From: Trileptium ribeirensis
Lineage: Eukaryota; Nematoda; Enoplea; Enoplida; Thoracostomopsidae
NCBI GenBank assembly: GCA_030248225.1
Contig: JASANE010001555.1
Location: forward strand, 41,322-105,321
DNA: 64,000 nt
Reading direction: 5' to 3'
Shown here piece by piece: positions 49,116 through 60,930 of the stretch. The notes below the pieces were generated by a model that was not told the DNA's origin, did no database searches, and saw only the letters and a list, made by a program, of their open reading frames with translations. A program made the position numbers and the translations under genes. The first letter of the stretch is position 1. The number at the start of each line of letters is the position of its first letter.

Positions 49116-49704
49116 GTAAGCTGGCGGCTGGGCGTTTGATGAGCTATTTTGTAGCGACAGTGTTGGTTTTTGTTTGCAGAAACCGGATTGTTGGCCCATG
49201 AATGATATTAGCAGGAATTGATATTTAGATCATTTATTTTAGCAATAAAATAAATTTATTTTAAATGTTTAAACTTGTTTAGCGATTGTTTATTTTCGTA
49301 GAAATATAAATACCATTTAATTTATATATGTGACTGGGCGGACGCAGCACCGAAAAATCGCTAAAAACCACGAATGCCAAGAAACGTCGAAACAGCCAAA
49401 AGACTCCGAGAAACCAGGATGTCGTAAAAACCCCAAGAAATTCCCATTTTTTTACATTTTTTATTGCGCCATGTTGTAGAATCAAAAATATAAGTATTAC
49501 TGTTACAATTATTGATTTTTCATGTATAGTAACGCGACAAATTGCATGGTTATATGTGGCTATTAAATTTTATGTTACAGTATTTTGGTTGTCAATCAAT
49601 CTACTAGTCCAGCTGTTACGTGTTATTTTCCTGTTTCCTGTTGGGCACAGTTATTTAATTGCGACGGTGCTAATAAGTTATAACAGGTGTATTTTGATCT
49701 GAAT
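49116..49704. other. Intron 3, first part, no feature seen
   Basis: AT-rich sequence. A minus-strand ORF at 49279-49485 is aromatic-rich and unrecognised; I regard it as chance. Confidence 0.4.
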
Positions 49705-49975
49705 CCTCCATTCGCTGAAAATTTTGCGAGGGGGCGCCCAATTTTACCAGGCGGCATAATGCAAGAGAAAAACGGTTAAAACAGTGTCAGAAAGCTTTAG
49801 ATGGTGAGAAAAGCGATTTTGTAGCAAATTTTGACAAAATTTGCGAAATTTTTGGCTTTAGAACGAAATTTTATTTTACAAATTTTGATCATATTTTATG
49901 TAAAATGTTCTAAATCAGGGGGAATCGAAAAATGCCAGGCCCCCCATCCCCCACAATTTGGAGAGCCCAGCTGAT
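49705..49975 (+). mobile_element. MITE family B copy in AGK intron 3
   Basis: It begins CTCCATTCGCTGAAAATTTTGC and ends CACAATTTGGAGAGCCC, with the shared GAGAAAAACGGTTAAAA and AAGCGATTTTGTAGCAAATT blocks. The two ends are inverted (GGCTCTCCA-type). It is non-coding. Confidence 0.6.
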
Positions 49976-50129
49976 ATTTGTTACCTCTGTTTAGGCTGAA
50001 CATAGAACCCCGAATTTTTCGAAAGAACCCCGAATAATTGAAACGAGGTGTCAGCGACCACACTGGTTTTATAACGGTGATCGTTTTGTATTTTCACCAT
50101 TTTTCATTCGTTTTTCTGACATAAATAGT

Positions 50130-50890
50130 TGAATTCGAGTGGAATGAGCGAGAGAAGCTTCGCTCGCGAAACGAGAATTTTCAATTTTGGCTCTGGAGGA
50201 TGGTTGAGGATGTCCTGTATGTGTGTGCCTGTCGCACCTGGATCTCGATAACTGTTGGGCCGATTTTGATGGTAGCTCATTCGAACCGCAATGGTCGATT
50301 TTGGTGTAGTGACGGAGCCCGATTTTTGAATTGTTTCCCGTGGGAAAAGTTATGGGGCAAAATGACGTCATTTTGGCCCATTTTTCGGGCACGCCCTACA
50401 GTTTTTGCGACTAATAGGCCTATTCCATGTAGCTTTACCAAGGCTTTCCAATGATATATAACAAGTTTTTCAACTACAGCCCAATCTGGAGTCTACAAGC
50501 TTATGGTTGGCGCCAAATTTCATATTTGGTTAAAAGTCGTGGGAAATCCACCTAAATGTGTGTTTTTTGTTGCTTTTAGTGTCTTATATGGGGTTTTCCG
50601 GGCAGATAAACTCATTGCAAGTGTTAAAAATATTGTTGGGAAAATATATTTTACACTTCTGGTTCATACTTGGCATAAAAATGACGTTTTCGAAATTTTT
50701 GGTGAGAGGTCGTGGGAAAAGCACCTGAATGTGTGTTTATTGTTGGTTTTAGTGTCGGATATGGGGTTTTCTGGGCCGACAAGCTCATTGCGAGTGTCAA
50801 AAATATTGTGTGGCAAATATTTTTCACACTTCTGCTTCGGAGGATTGTTCTCACCACTCGAATTCTGGCTCGCAAGTGAGCTTCACTAGT
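50130..50890. mobile_element. Non-autonomous inverted-repeat element, copy 2 (same family as 29690-30555)
   Basis: The left end is GAATTCGAGTGG (about 50133) and the right end CCACTCGAATTC (about 50855). The body is similar to the copy at 29690-30555. The block with GGGAAATCCACCTAAATGTG is present twice within the element (about 50540 and 50715), an internal duplication. It has no transposase. Confidence 0.65.
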
Positions 50891-51104
50891 CTTTACATGT
50901 GTTTTAGTATTGTTGAGAGTTCCTAGTTCCCAAAAATCTGTTTGAGCGTAGATCTTACAAGTTCCCTATTCCGGTGACTCTTTAACACTATTTCGGCGAT
51001 GCTTTCATATGTGTAAACTGTGATGAAACAGTCGAAAGAGTTTTCTTTTGGATATATTATTGAGTTTTAGTAACTGTGCTTGTATTATGTCTTATTCATT
51101 GTAG

Positions 51105-51180
51105 AGGCGCCATAGCCTTGTTCGAAAAACATGGCTTACCTTTGCTTCATCTTGCAGGTTTGGATGTCACCTTGATTAAA
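51105..51180 (+). CDS. AGK: Acylglycerol kinase, coding exon 4
   Basis: This 76-base exon lies between the acceptor TTCATTGTAG and the donor GTGAGT. The first base completes a Gly codon. The 25 codons that follow contain ALFEKHGLPLLHLAGLDVTL, a close match to the AGK segment LFEK-x-x-x-P-x-LHL-x-G-x-DVT. It ends at a codon boundary, fitting the exon at 60931. The match of residue spacing to AGK across the exon 3/4 and 4/5 junctions argues that no exon is missing between them. Confidence 0.83.
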
Positions 51181-51769
51181 GTGAGTAGTTTGTAGCATTT
51201 CATGAAATTTTGTGGGTTATGCGCGACTGAATTTAAGATGATTTAATAATAGAAAATGATTCTTGCAAGACGCTACTTAGCGACGTTCAATCCGGTATTC
51301 CCGATAGGTAACTTAGTAGCGTTTTCTAGCTTTGTATTTTGATATCATTTTTGTTCTCAAACAAATCTAATGCAACTGTGACGTTTTAAACTGAATGAAA
51401 CGGTCCTATAGTTTACCAGATATTGTTCTCGCAGATAACCCATTTTGATTTCTGATCGGACAATTTTTGTTTACAAACAAACTTGATCTTCGCGAACGGA
51501 AAATACTCTGTTTTCGACTTTTTAGAAGCTGTCCAACAACGTAATTGTTACAAAATAAAATGGTTAATGGAGTAGTAACCCTATGTTTATTCGCACATAA
51601 TATGCCATACTTTCAAAGTGTTTTGTAGAACCGTTTGGTGACTCGCTAGTCATCCGGTTTTTGTCGCAGCCTACTACAAACCTTCATGTAGTAAATATTA
51701 AAACAGTTATCGAGGAACTCAGCGTTTCAATAGGGTCCTAGCTACCGGAAAATTGTGAAAAAGTAGTAG
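51181..51769. other. Intron 4, first part, no feature seen
   Basis: AT-rich intron sequence without recognisable repeats or ORFs. Confidence 0.4.
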
Positions 51770-52956
51770 CTAAATTACAGGGAATAACCGGAACCAAAAT
51801 TTACCGGAACCAGCAACCGGAACCGTCCATTTAAACCGGATCCGGAACCGGAACCTGGTCTTCGAAATTTATATATAGTAAAACAGATGATGGAAGAAAT
51901 GAAGGTATAGTGAATTTAAAATGCATTAAACATAACTTTTACATTAAACTTAAGGTTTTGCGATGGTATTATTGCCTTTCTGAAACTTTAAAGAGACTGA
52001 TGAAGCTAATAATGTTTATTTATCGATCAAATATGTCGATTTTTGGACACCCAAAGCAAAAATGCCTTCTACTATACACCGTTGCATATACTGCGTCAAA
52101 TCGAATATGCTTACAAAGCTTGGAGCCTAGAATACACACTTTCGCTCTGTCTCCAGTCGCGTCCCTTTACTACACACACGTTTGTTGTATGTTCTTCTGT
52201 AGGAAACTTAAAATTATTGGTTTATATGATTCTAAGAGAAAATAATAGATATAAGGTAATTTTCTGATCAGTGATCAGAGACGCTGTTTAAGCTAGCGTT
52301 GGACAAACAGTGCCCGTCAGTTAGGTCATAATGATGATAACTTTCTTATCGGAATGATTTAAATGAGACACACTGTGATGCTGCTCGCACAGTTTCAATA
52401 AATACAGTTCATTGCCAAGAAAGCAGTTTCTAGCTGCGTTGCAGATAACGTTAGTTTACTTCAATTTAGACTGATTTACCAAGTTTACAAGTGCACTGGC
52501 GGGTGCTTGACGCAATTTATGTTAGCCAAGCATACCCTAAGTAGTTCTGCGAAAGCCATACTCTGTTACCGAGTTGAACCGGCTTAATTCAAACGTATCC
52601 CACAGACTTCTGGATGTGTAAAATAGCTGCTACAAGCATCGACCTGGCTTTGATTTAACAAACTCCTGCAGGTTATTATGAAAAATTCCTGCTCAAATTA
52701 TGTGCCCTACTTACGTTTTACACGGCAAATTGGTTAGTTAATATTTTCTTTTGCTTGGTTGTATTGGAGCTTGATCATTGTATAATATATATTACATATG
52801 TTTGGATTACAGGATGAAGCAAAAAACGTGGAAAATTTCAAACAAAATTTTTAAACCGGAATTCCGGTTCCGGTATGGTTTTTGCCCTTTGCCGGAACCG
52901 GAACCGGAACACGATTTTCGCCGGAACCGGAATTCCGGTTACTCCCTGCTAAATTC
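51770..52956 (+). mobile_element. hAT-like element, copy 4, intact ends (1171 bp)
   Basis: The element spans 51778-52948, starting CAGGGAATAACCGGAACC and ending CCGGTTACTCCCTG. It is flanked by CTAAATTA and CTAAATTC, an 8-bp target duplication with one change. Both subterminal regions carry repeated CCGGAA/TTCCGG hexamers. There is no transposase frame; the ORFs at 51910-52267 are short and shared only as chance reading of the repeat. It is the best reference copy for the family in this window. Confidence 0.87.
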
Positions 52957-54949
52957 ATCTTCGGGTAGAGATAGATTTTGACATTTGTTGGATAGCAAAT
53001 GCGATGATGATGTGGCCATTAGATGAACGCTAATAGCTTTATACTTCAGACGCGCCGAGATATGCCCAGTTTGGAGTTTATGCCGCCGGTAAGTGAAAAC
53101 GCAGTGCAGAGCACTGACATGTTAGACTAGGTAACAAAATCTAGTGTCGGAAAAACCGCCGGAAGTAAAATGTATATCCCTAGGGTAAAACACTTTGTAC
53201 GAACAACAAAATAGTAGGCTAACCTATCTGTTTGATTCTTTCCTGTTTCTGAATTTCAGAATTTAGAATGGTTGTCATGTGCATTTTGTCCACAGCATCA
53301 CAGATGTTATGTTGTGGTTGGAGTTACTGCAAAAATACATAGAAATTTTAGCTCGCTACGGGAAACATTGTTAGACTACAAGACTCTTAGCGTCAAATTG
53401 GTTACTTGTAGTCTGACACTTAGTTCAATGGCTTGCCGGTAAGGCATTATAGATAGCTACGTACGGAAATGATATTTTGGGAAGCGGTGTTTCGCTTTCG
53501 TTTTAGAGGTTTATGCGATTTATTTAGTTTATATAGACTTGTATTCCAAGGGGTTGACTTGTTTTGGTTACCGGTTGCTTGCGAAATCAAAATATCCCCA
53601 TTTCCAAAAATGTTTCAAGTAATTTTAATTTATTTCAACCCACGCCATTTTATGTTTCGGATCTTTTTATGTTGTTAAAATATTTCTACACACAAATCTC
53701 GACGTGCCACTAGTTTTTGAAATTTTTGAAAAAGTTTGTGTTTGCATCTTGCTAAAGAATCAAAAACCGATGAAATTTGCCCTTTTATTGCCAAAAAGGG
53801 GACTGACGTAAACACGACGGTAGTTTATGTATAAAAAAATCTGCAGTGACTTGTTTTTTGAACACGTCTTGTCATACTTTGCCGTTTTAATATTTTTTCA
53901 ACTTTAAGCTAAAATCTGTTTCGATCTCGGAAAAATTAAGAAATCTACCATGAGAAGATTTTTAAAATATGAATTCGTTCGCGAAAAATATTCTGACCCT
54001 ATAATGTTGAAAATTCGCCGACTTACGAATTGGCAGCGTTTGGCTATATTGTAGCCAAATACCGCTTCTCTGATGTCTAGTTGGGCTCCTATGGTTTTCT
54101 GACACACCCTGTGGGAATCCCAGGATACCCGAACTGCCGCAAATTACCACTTTTTGGCCGAGTTTAAGCGTTTAGGCCCGATTTTTGGTCCAAACCTTCT
54201 ATTTATTAGCTGTTGGGCTACGTTTTACCCTAACCTATCCGCTTTTGTACAAGTATTTGCGCAATACCAGGATTGCTTGTGTTTTCAAAGTGTACTGGTC
54301 TGTTTATATTGGATTCTCTCACTTTCCAAGTCTCCCCATGCGCGCCGTCCACTCGACCGAAACACCTATGTTCAGCTAAATCCAAAAATTTTAAAGTTTT
54401 CTTCATGTTCAAGTTTTAAAATTCATGTTTTTGTATGGGAAATGTTTTTCAACGTTAATTACCACTATTTTTAAATGTTACTGCATATCGTCTTATAGTA
54501 TTAAAACACTTCCATGACAGTAAAAGTACATGAAAATTAGAATAATTTAGCATTTTTGTCAAAAATTTATAACCACACTTGGAAATTTCACCAGAGAAAG
54601 AACATGGGGCTCCTCAAAGCCTCCCTCCTCCGCCTGGCTTTTCGGAATTCAGTGGACAAGCCACATGTACGGCATCTAACCATCGGGAAATTTCCGTGTA
54701 GTCGTCTGTTAAGATGTTAAATATACGATTCAGCACAATTCTTATCATCAGTCTGTTATAACGGTAATGTTGAATCAACAATTGATGCTTTTTTGAGGCT
54801 GTGTAAGAAGCTTTGGACCTCGGTGTCGGCAATGACTCAGAGGAAATTCGTAACGTAAGAGTTGGTTCTACGGTCCCAGCTGGTACCTCGTAGGGGATTA
54901 CAAGTACCTAGGTGCCAGTGATTTTAAAAGATTTTGCTACCACACGCTG
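52957..54949. other. Intron 4, middle part, no gene seen
   Basis: A 2-kb AT-rich stretch. The ORFs (53469-53678, 54154-54474, 54614-54832) are short, hydrophobic or low complexity and unrecognised. Confidence 0.4.
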
Positions 54950-55336
54950 GGCTCTTCATTCGCTGGAAATTTTGCCAGGGGCATGAACCAGCCCGCTTGG
55001 TTCCGGACCGGGGGCGCCCAATTTTGCCAGAGTGCATTTTGCTGAGAGAAAAACGGCTAAAAATCGTGTCAGAAACACTGTCAAAATGCTTTTCATGGGA
55101 GAAAAAGCGATTTTGAAGCAAATTTTGGGAAAATTTGCGAAATTTTTGGCTTCAGAACAGAATTTAATACAATTTCTAATCAAATTTTGTGTAGGTTGGA
55201 CCGACTGGGAACAAAAAATTTTCCAAGCGGTGGTGAACCGGGAGGGACCCAAAAATATAGCCAGGTGGACATGAACCAGGGGGAACCAAAAAATGTCAGC
55301 CCTCCCCCAACCCCCCCCCCCCAGATTGGAAAGCCG
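54950..55336 (+). mobile_element. MITE family B, longest copy
   Basis: It runs from GGGCTCTTCATTCGCTGGAAATT to AGATTGGAAAGCC and contains all family blocks, including ATTTTGCCAGAGTGCATT and GACCGACTGGGAACAAAAAA. A C-rich run near 55305-55322 precedes the right end. It is non-coding. Confidence 0.6.
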
Positions 55337-55803
55337 AGACACGGTGAACTCGTACCCTTGGTAAATCCAACAATTCAAAGTTTCAACGTATGTTGTCGTA
55401 AGCTCGCAAGTTCTCCGCTTAAGCAAGCCAAAAGATAAGTTAACCAAGCCTAGGTAATGGCGACGCTGTAAAACTCTGGGGTGCCTGATGATGTGTGAGT
55501 GAGTATCCCGTTTAGTCGACCATGGTCCAACTTGATAGCAATCTCGTATCAATTGCAAGGATATTTCTACTCTGTTGCTCCAGTTGACAAGTCGGCTAAC
55601 TATCTACGATGGTAATACCTAACCATTTCTCTGTCTTGCAGATAAATCGGTAAATTCTAGATGCACATCTACCGCTTTTGACAGGAATCTCAGGTATCTA
55701 TCGTCTCCCTTTTATCGTTCTCGTTCAGGAACCTTATGTTGGTGAAGATGGTACCGTTCACAACGGTATTAGCAATTCAAGTAGCTTGTGATTTATCATC
55801 GAT

Positions 55804-56107
55804 GTGACCGGCCCAGACCTGCTTATTGTGCATATCTTCAATAGTTTGGTCTTCGGTAGTGTTTATTTGTCTTTTTATGTGGAGAGAGATCCACCTACTA
55901 CAGGACTCATGAATCTTGTTGACTACTGTCGCTCTCACGATGTGGGACTTCTTGTCAGTTGTGATTCAAATTCATGTCACATGGTATGGGGCAGTTTTAA
56001 CATCAACAGAAGAGGGAAAGCTGTCTTAGAATTTATCGTTGCTGAAGATCTCCATGTAGCTTATGTTGGTGCCCAGTCTACTTTGTTACTTCTAATCGAT
56101 CAGAAGT
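55804..56107 (+). pseudogene. LINE endonuclease fragment
   Basis: A broken frame contains LVDYCRSHDVGLLVSCDSNS, then HMVWGSFNINRRG and LEFIVAEDLHVAYVG. These are the core blocks of the APE-type endonuclease of I/R1/Jockey-group LINEs, where a Cys-Asp-x-Asn-x-His and VWGS-x-x-NxRG order is usual. Similarity breaks off at both ends. It could be a 5' part of the same LINE family as 42546-45687, which retains only the endonuclease end, but no overlap exists to test this. Confidence 0.72.
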
Positions 56108-56409
56108 AATTGCAACATAGTTTCCACTGCATGCGCTAGTTGGAAAATCGTGAATATTTCCTTTTTTGGATATGGCAGTCAATCATAACTCCGCGTTTTC
56201 GGATAGACGGATTTCAACAATTTTTTGTTCGATAGCAAAAGTGACGACGATGTGCCCTTTAGTTGAACACGAACAGTTCCGCAGTAATCTTCCGGGCCAA
56301 AATGACAAAATAGTATTTTTAGGGTTCATCGCCAAGTCTGGCCATACGGGTACAAGAATTTCGCAGCCCATATCTCGCGATACAAGCTTCGCATCGTAAA
56401 CACGACACC

Positions 56410-56605
56410 AACAGACTGCGCTCTCCAAATTGAGGGCTGGCATTTTACGGTTTCCCTGGTTCAAAACAGGTGCCCGTGGTGCGTGCCCCCTGGGAAGTTT
56501 TTCTCTTGGCAAAATGCCCCCTGGTATAATCGGGCGCATCGGTTCGGAACTAGGGGGCTCTTCCCCTCCCAGGTTCATGCTACCTGGCATAATTTCAGCG
56601 AATCG
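56410..56605 (-). mobile_element. MITE family B, inverted copy
   Basis: Read on the minus strand it starts GGGTTCTCGATTCGCTGAAATTATGCC and ends CCAATTTGGAGAGC (shown in parts), the order seen in the other copies but with diverged middle sequence rich in CCCCCTGG. It is non-coding. Confidence 0.5.
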
Positions 56606-57109
56606 AGAACCCAGACAGAATCAGCTCATCGAGATTTACAACTTTGGTGAGTTCGACTTATTTGTGGATCCGCTGAGAGCCCGAATATTGTTCATCTTCT
56701 CTTTACCAGAAATAGTGATTTTTCAAATTTCGCCGTGTTATTGCTTGTTGTTACCTTAGGGGTGATGTCCGTTCCTCCTCGTGGTACCCCTGTAAACTCC
56801 CCGCTCAAGCGGGGTGACCTGAACGCGGACCCGCCCCGGTGACAGGCTCGACGACAGGCCGATCGGGGTGTATACATCAACTACCGTCGCTACCATGAAA
56901 AAGTCTTCAACGAAACCAGTAAAAGCTATGGCGTCCACGCAAATCGACGCAACTCATCAAGGCCCGGATATGTCGACAAATCAGCAAGGGTTCCCATCGT
57001 AAGGACGGCGACGGGACGCAAGCAAGCGAGTCCAATTCAGCGGAGGGCAAGGCCCGGTACCACCGCTGAAAAGATAGCGATGGCCCACCACACGCCACGA
57101 GACCAGCGA

Positions 57110-58285
57110 GAAGATCCGCATCGCAACGCTCAACATTGGCACGATGTCTGGCAAAGGCGAAGAACTAGCAGCGACGCTCCGAAAACGACGCATCGACATC
57201 TGTGCACTTCAAGAAGTCCGATGGAGTGGAAGCGTCAGCCGCAACCTGGAAGGCGAACGCGGCGCCAACGGCTACAAAATGTTCTATTTTGGCAGCAAGA
57301 ACACCCGCTACGGCACCGGAATCGCCATCTCCGAACGCAGTCGGCGAGGTGCAGCGCTTCGACCACTGACACATGAAGATCAAGATCTTTGCGGCCGAAC
57401 GCACAGTTCAAATCTTTACCGTCTACGCGCCGCAGACTGGTCGACCAGACGCAGAGAAGGATATCTTCTACAAGAACCTTGAATACAACCTCAGCGCCAT
57501 TCCTGCCAACGACTACGTCATCGTCGTCGGCGAGTTCAACGGCCAAGTAGGCGAAACGGCAGACGGCAATCGATGTCACGGCAACAAGGGCTGCGGCACG
57601 CGCAACGAAGATGGCGAGCGCATCATCGAGTTCGCTGACACGCATGGCCTCGCGATCACCAACACTTGGTTCAAGAAGCGTCTGACTCACCTGCCGACGT
57701 TCTACAATGGGCCAAACAAGTCTCAAATCGATTTCATCCTCATCCGACGCCAGCACCTCAAGACGGTCACCAACGCCAAGACCATCCCATACGAGACAGT
57801 CTTTGCCCAACACCGTCCAGTGGTCGCTGTGCTCAAAGTCAAGCCACCGCCACCACCACGTCCCGACCGTACCGGCACGGCACGCTTCAAGTGGTGGAAG
57901 TTCAAGGAGAAGAAGGACGAGATGATCCAGAGCATCAAAATGCCCACCGTAACCACCGTCGAAGAAACATGGAAACGTGCCAAGTCCACCATCCACCAGG
58001 CGACCGCGAAGACCGTCGACATCACCAAGCCCGGCAAGCCGATCATCAACCGCGACACCTGGCTCTGGACCGAAGACGTAAAACAGAAAGTCTAAGAGAA
58101 GAAGCGCCTCTACCACGCGTGCCGTAAGGACAGAACTCCTGCAAACCTGCGAAAATACAAGGACGCGAAGAAAGCCGTCGCCTCTGCCCGAGCCCAGCAG
58201 TTCCAAGAACTCTACACGCGACTCGACAATCGCGAAGGTGAACGCGACCTCTACAAGCTAGTCAAAAGCGAAAGCAGGACAAGCG
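57110..58285 (+). pseudogene. RTE LINE endonuclease region
   Basis: This is the apurinic-type endonuclease that nicks target DNA. Conserved blocks are the Asn in LNIGTMSG, the Glu in QEVRW, a segment after a frame change near 57370 with YAPQTGRP, the DYVIVVGEFNGQVG block, NTWF, and the SQIDFILIRR end (about 57722). The residue after VVGE is Phe rather than the usual Asp at this strand, but the family normally has GDFNA here, so one catalytic residue may be altered. A TAA at 58093 and a further frame change near 58285 precede the RT. Confidence 0.8.
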
Positions 58286-59762
58286 AAAGCATTACATCGA
58301 ACGCTTCTTCTGCGTCAACGACGACCACGACAATCTTCTCACCGAGCGCCAAGCAGCCACGGAACAATGGTGCAAGTACTTCGAGCGAATCTCCACCGAA
58401 GAGTTCCCGCATCCGCCTCTCTCACACAGCCATTCAACGTTTGGCGCCGTCCAACCCATCACCGCCGAAGAAGTATGCGACGCGATCAAGCTGATTAAGA
58501 CCGGCAAAGCTACTGGACCCGACGACTTCGCTGCCGAGCTCTGGAAGTCGAGAAGCTGGAGCCCAGCACCCTGGCTGGCCCGTTTCTTCAATCAAGTCAC
58601 CGACGAGCGCCGAACCCCGAGCGACTGGCAGAACAGCACGACCATCCCGATCTGGAAACGGAAAGGCAACTCGGCCGACTGCGACAACTATCGCCCGATC
58701 CGGCTGCTCTCGCACACCATGAAAATCTTTGAACACATCATCGACAATCGGATCCGTGACATCACCAAGACCACCGTCAACCAGGCCGGCTTTATCAAGG
58801 GCTGAAGCACAATCTACGCGATCCACACCGCCAGACTACTGTTGGAAAAGTATCGCGAGAAGAAGAGGCCGCTCCACGTCGACTTCCTCGAGCTCGAGAA
58901 TCCGTTCGATCGCATGCCGCATCAACTCATCTGGTACGCGCTGCGTGACCATTACGTTCCTGAAGAACCTATCCGATGGATGCAACTGCTGTACAACGAC
59001 CAGCAGAGCGAAGTCCGCAGCGTCGCCGGCACGTCCAAGCCACTCCGCATCAGCGTCGGCGTCCACCAAGGAAGCGCCCTCTCGCCGCTTCTCTTCATCC
59101 TCGTCATGGACACCATCAGCCGCGACATGCAACCGCCAACGCCCTGCACCCTGCTCTACGCAGACGATGTAATGCTCGCCTCTGAACACAAGTCCGCAGC
59201 TCGTACAGACATGGAATGACCGCCTCGCCGAACATGGTCTCCCCCTCAACATCAAGAAGACCGAGTACATGACGACTGCTCCAGACGAACCAGGAACGAT
59301 TGTCGTCACCGGCATCGACCTGCCTCGTGCCGAACGCTTCAAGTACCTCGGCTCCACGCTCTCGGCCGACGGCGACCGGCGACACAAAGTCAACTCACGA
59401 GTCAACGCTGCCTGGATTAAGTGGTCGTCGACTACCGGCGTCCTCTGTGACAAGAAGATCAAAGACAACCGTTCCGTCGTTCGCTCCGTCGCCTCTACGG
59501 CTCCGATTGCTGGCCCGCAACCAAGGACACAGAACGCCGCCTCGCCCTCATGGAAACCAAGATGCTGCGATGCACCAGCGGCGTCACTCGCTTCGATCAC
59601 GTCCGCAACGACGACATCCGCGGCCGCTACGGCGTTGCACCAATCGCCGACAAGATGCGCGAGAAGCGACTCAGCTGGTACGGACATGTCCTGCGCGCCG
59701 ACGACAACTCGCTCACCAAGACCGGTCTCCATCTCGAGATTACCGGCAAACGCCCGAAGTAA
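58286..59762 (+). pseudogene. RTE LINE reverse transcriptase and C-terminal region
   Basis: RT blocks appear in order: EEVCDAIKLIKTGKATGPDD, WQNSTTIPIWKRKG, NYRPIRLLSHTMKIFE, QAGFIKG followed by TGA at 58803, the HVDFLELENPFDR palm region where an Asp usually starts the catalytic block, GVHQGSALSPLLF, and YADD. A frame change near 59205 leads to the thumb and C-terminus (RFKYLGSTLSADGD, then [13 protein letters not shown]). The last part reads [10 protein letters not shown] up to the TAA at 59760. The copy is inactive. Confidence 0.82.
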
Positions 59763-59972
59763 CGCTTGTCCGACACGCTTCACGCTGACATGAAGATAGC
59801 CAACGTCCACCCGAACGACGCCCAGAACCGCTCAAACTGACTCGCTCACCAAGACCGGTCTCCATCTCGAGATTACCGGCAAACGCCCGAAGTAACGCTT
59901 GTCCGACACGCTTCACGCTGACATGAAGATAGCCAACGTCCACCCGAACGACGCCCAGAACCGCTCAAACTG
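59707..59972 (+). repeat. 133-bp tandem duplication at the 3' end of the RTE LINE
   Basis: Positions 59707-59839 are repeated at 59840-59972 essentially without change. Both begin ACTCGCTCACCAAGACCGG and run to CGCTCAAACTG. The first copy holds the stop codon of the last RTE frame; the second follows it. The near-identity says the duplication is recent. Confidence 0.9.
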
Positions 59973-60055
59973 GAAGAAGAAGACCCAAATGGCCTACCCT
60001 GCATCGAAGCGGGAATAGCGCCCGGAAGAACAAAAAGATTGCTTGTTGTTACCTT

Positions 60056-60930
60056 GCAATGAGGTCATATTACATTATCAAACACGTTGGATATGATGAT
60101 TTTGTTATCTAAAGTCTTCAAGACATTCCCGTCTTTCATAATTTTATTTCCTTTGTGCTGCTCTAAGCTTTAAGGCTCGAGATTTATGGCTTCATTTCTG
60201 ATAATACTCTGGTTTGCATCTTCAGAATCTTGTTAGGTTTATTTTTGAGTCTGGCAGGTTTTGTTCTTAATGCTGGATTCATTCGTTGTTAGAGTCGTGC
60301 AATGGATTTTCAGTCTCCACACTTTTATATAGTACTCTTCTTATATTTATGCATTTATGTAGTCGTCTTCAACCAGCGACAATGTTAAAACTAAGCATTT
60401 ACGCCTTTTTTTATCAATTATTATAACTACAGTTATTACGAATTACTTTTACTATTTGAGCCCAGGCTTTTTTCAAGGTTTTTACAATTTTAGGTTAAGA
60501 CATGGTCTGATTACAATTTTTGGGTTTAATTAAACATTTCTGAGTTTTCAGTTTTACTGGGTGTATGTGTGACGATTCTAAAGATTATAATGCCATTTTT
60601 CGAAATAGGTTCCGCGCTCCCCCACTGCATGGCAGGCGCGTGGAAAATTTTAGCAACATTAAGAGCAAAATTACAGAATTATGATTATTGGATTTACGTG
60701 AAAAACCAAGAACGAAAAGTGAAATTATAATATATTCGATTTAAGACATTTAATTTGATGGGCAATTTCGTCAAAAATGGCGATTTAAATAAAAAGTTTC
60801 GACAAAAAATTACTGGGTCCAGTTTGGGTCTGATTGGAACATTCTGGGCTTAGGCCCACTCGCGAACCCAAAATACCAGAATATTTGATATTTTAACCTG
60901 AAACGGCTTGATATTTTCTGTTGTTTGTAG
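60056..60930. other. Intron 4, last part, no feature seen
   Basis: AT-rich intron. The final bases form a pyrimidine-rich tract (TTTTCTGTTGTTTGTAG) that serves as the acceptor for the exon at 60931. Confidence 0.5.

Larger units (their letters stand above)
56740..60055 (+). mobile_element. RTE-type LINE, near full length, exact 18-bp target duplication
   Basis: The element spans 56758-60037 and is flanked by ATTGCTTGTTGTTACCTT on both sides (56740-56757 and 60038-60055). The APE endonuclease starts near 57110 (RIATLNIGTMSGKGEELA, with QEVRWSG after it). The RT has GKATGPDDFAAE (about 58503), NYRPIRLLS and the catalytic YADD (about 59158). The C-terminus has KYLGSTLSADGD and the [20 protein letters not shown] block typical of RTE elements. 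Frames are broken near 57370, at TAA 58093, near 58285, at TGA 58803 and near 59205. The 5' part has a CG-rich untranslated leader. Base composition is clearly more GC-rich than the flanking intron. It lies in intron 4 of the AGK gene. Confidence 0.9.

Noticed and set aside
49680..49705. Possible kinase exon with VYFDLNP
   Set aside because: The match lies at the junction with a MITE. The real NP-loop exon is at 49036-49115 with proper phases and splice sites.
57235..58206. 323-codon minus-strand ORF, and another at 58836-59810
   Set aside because: They are antisense shadows of the GC-rich RTE LINE coding region.
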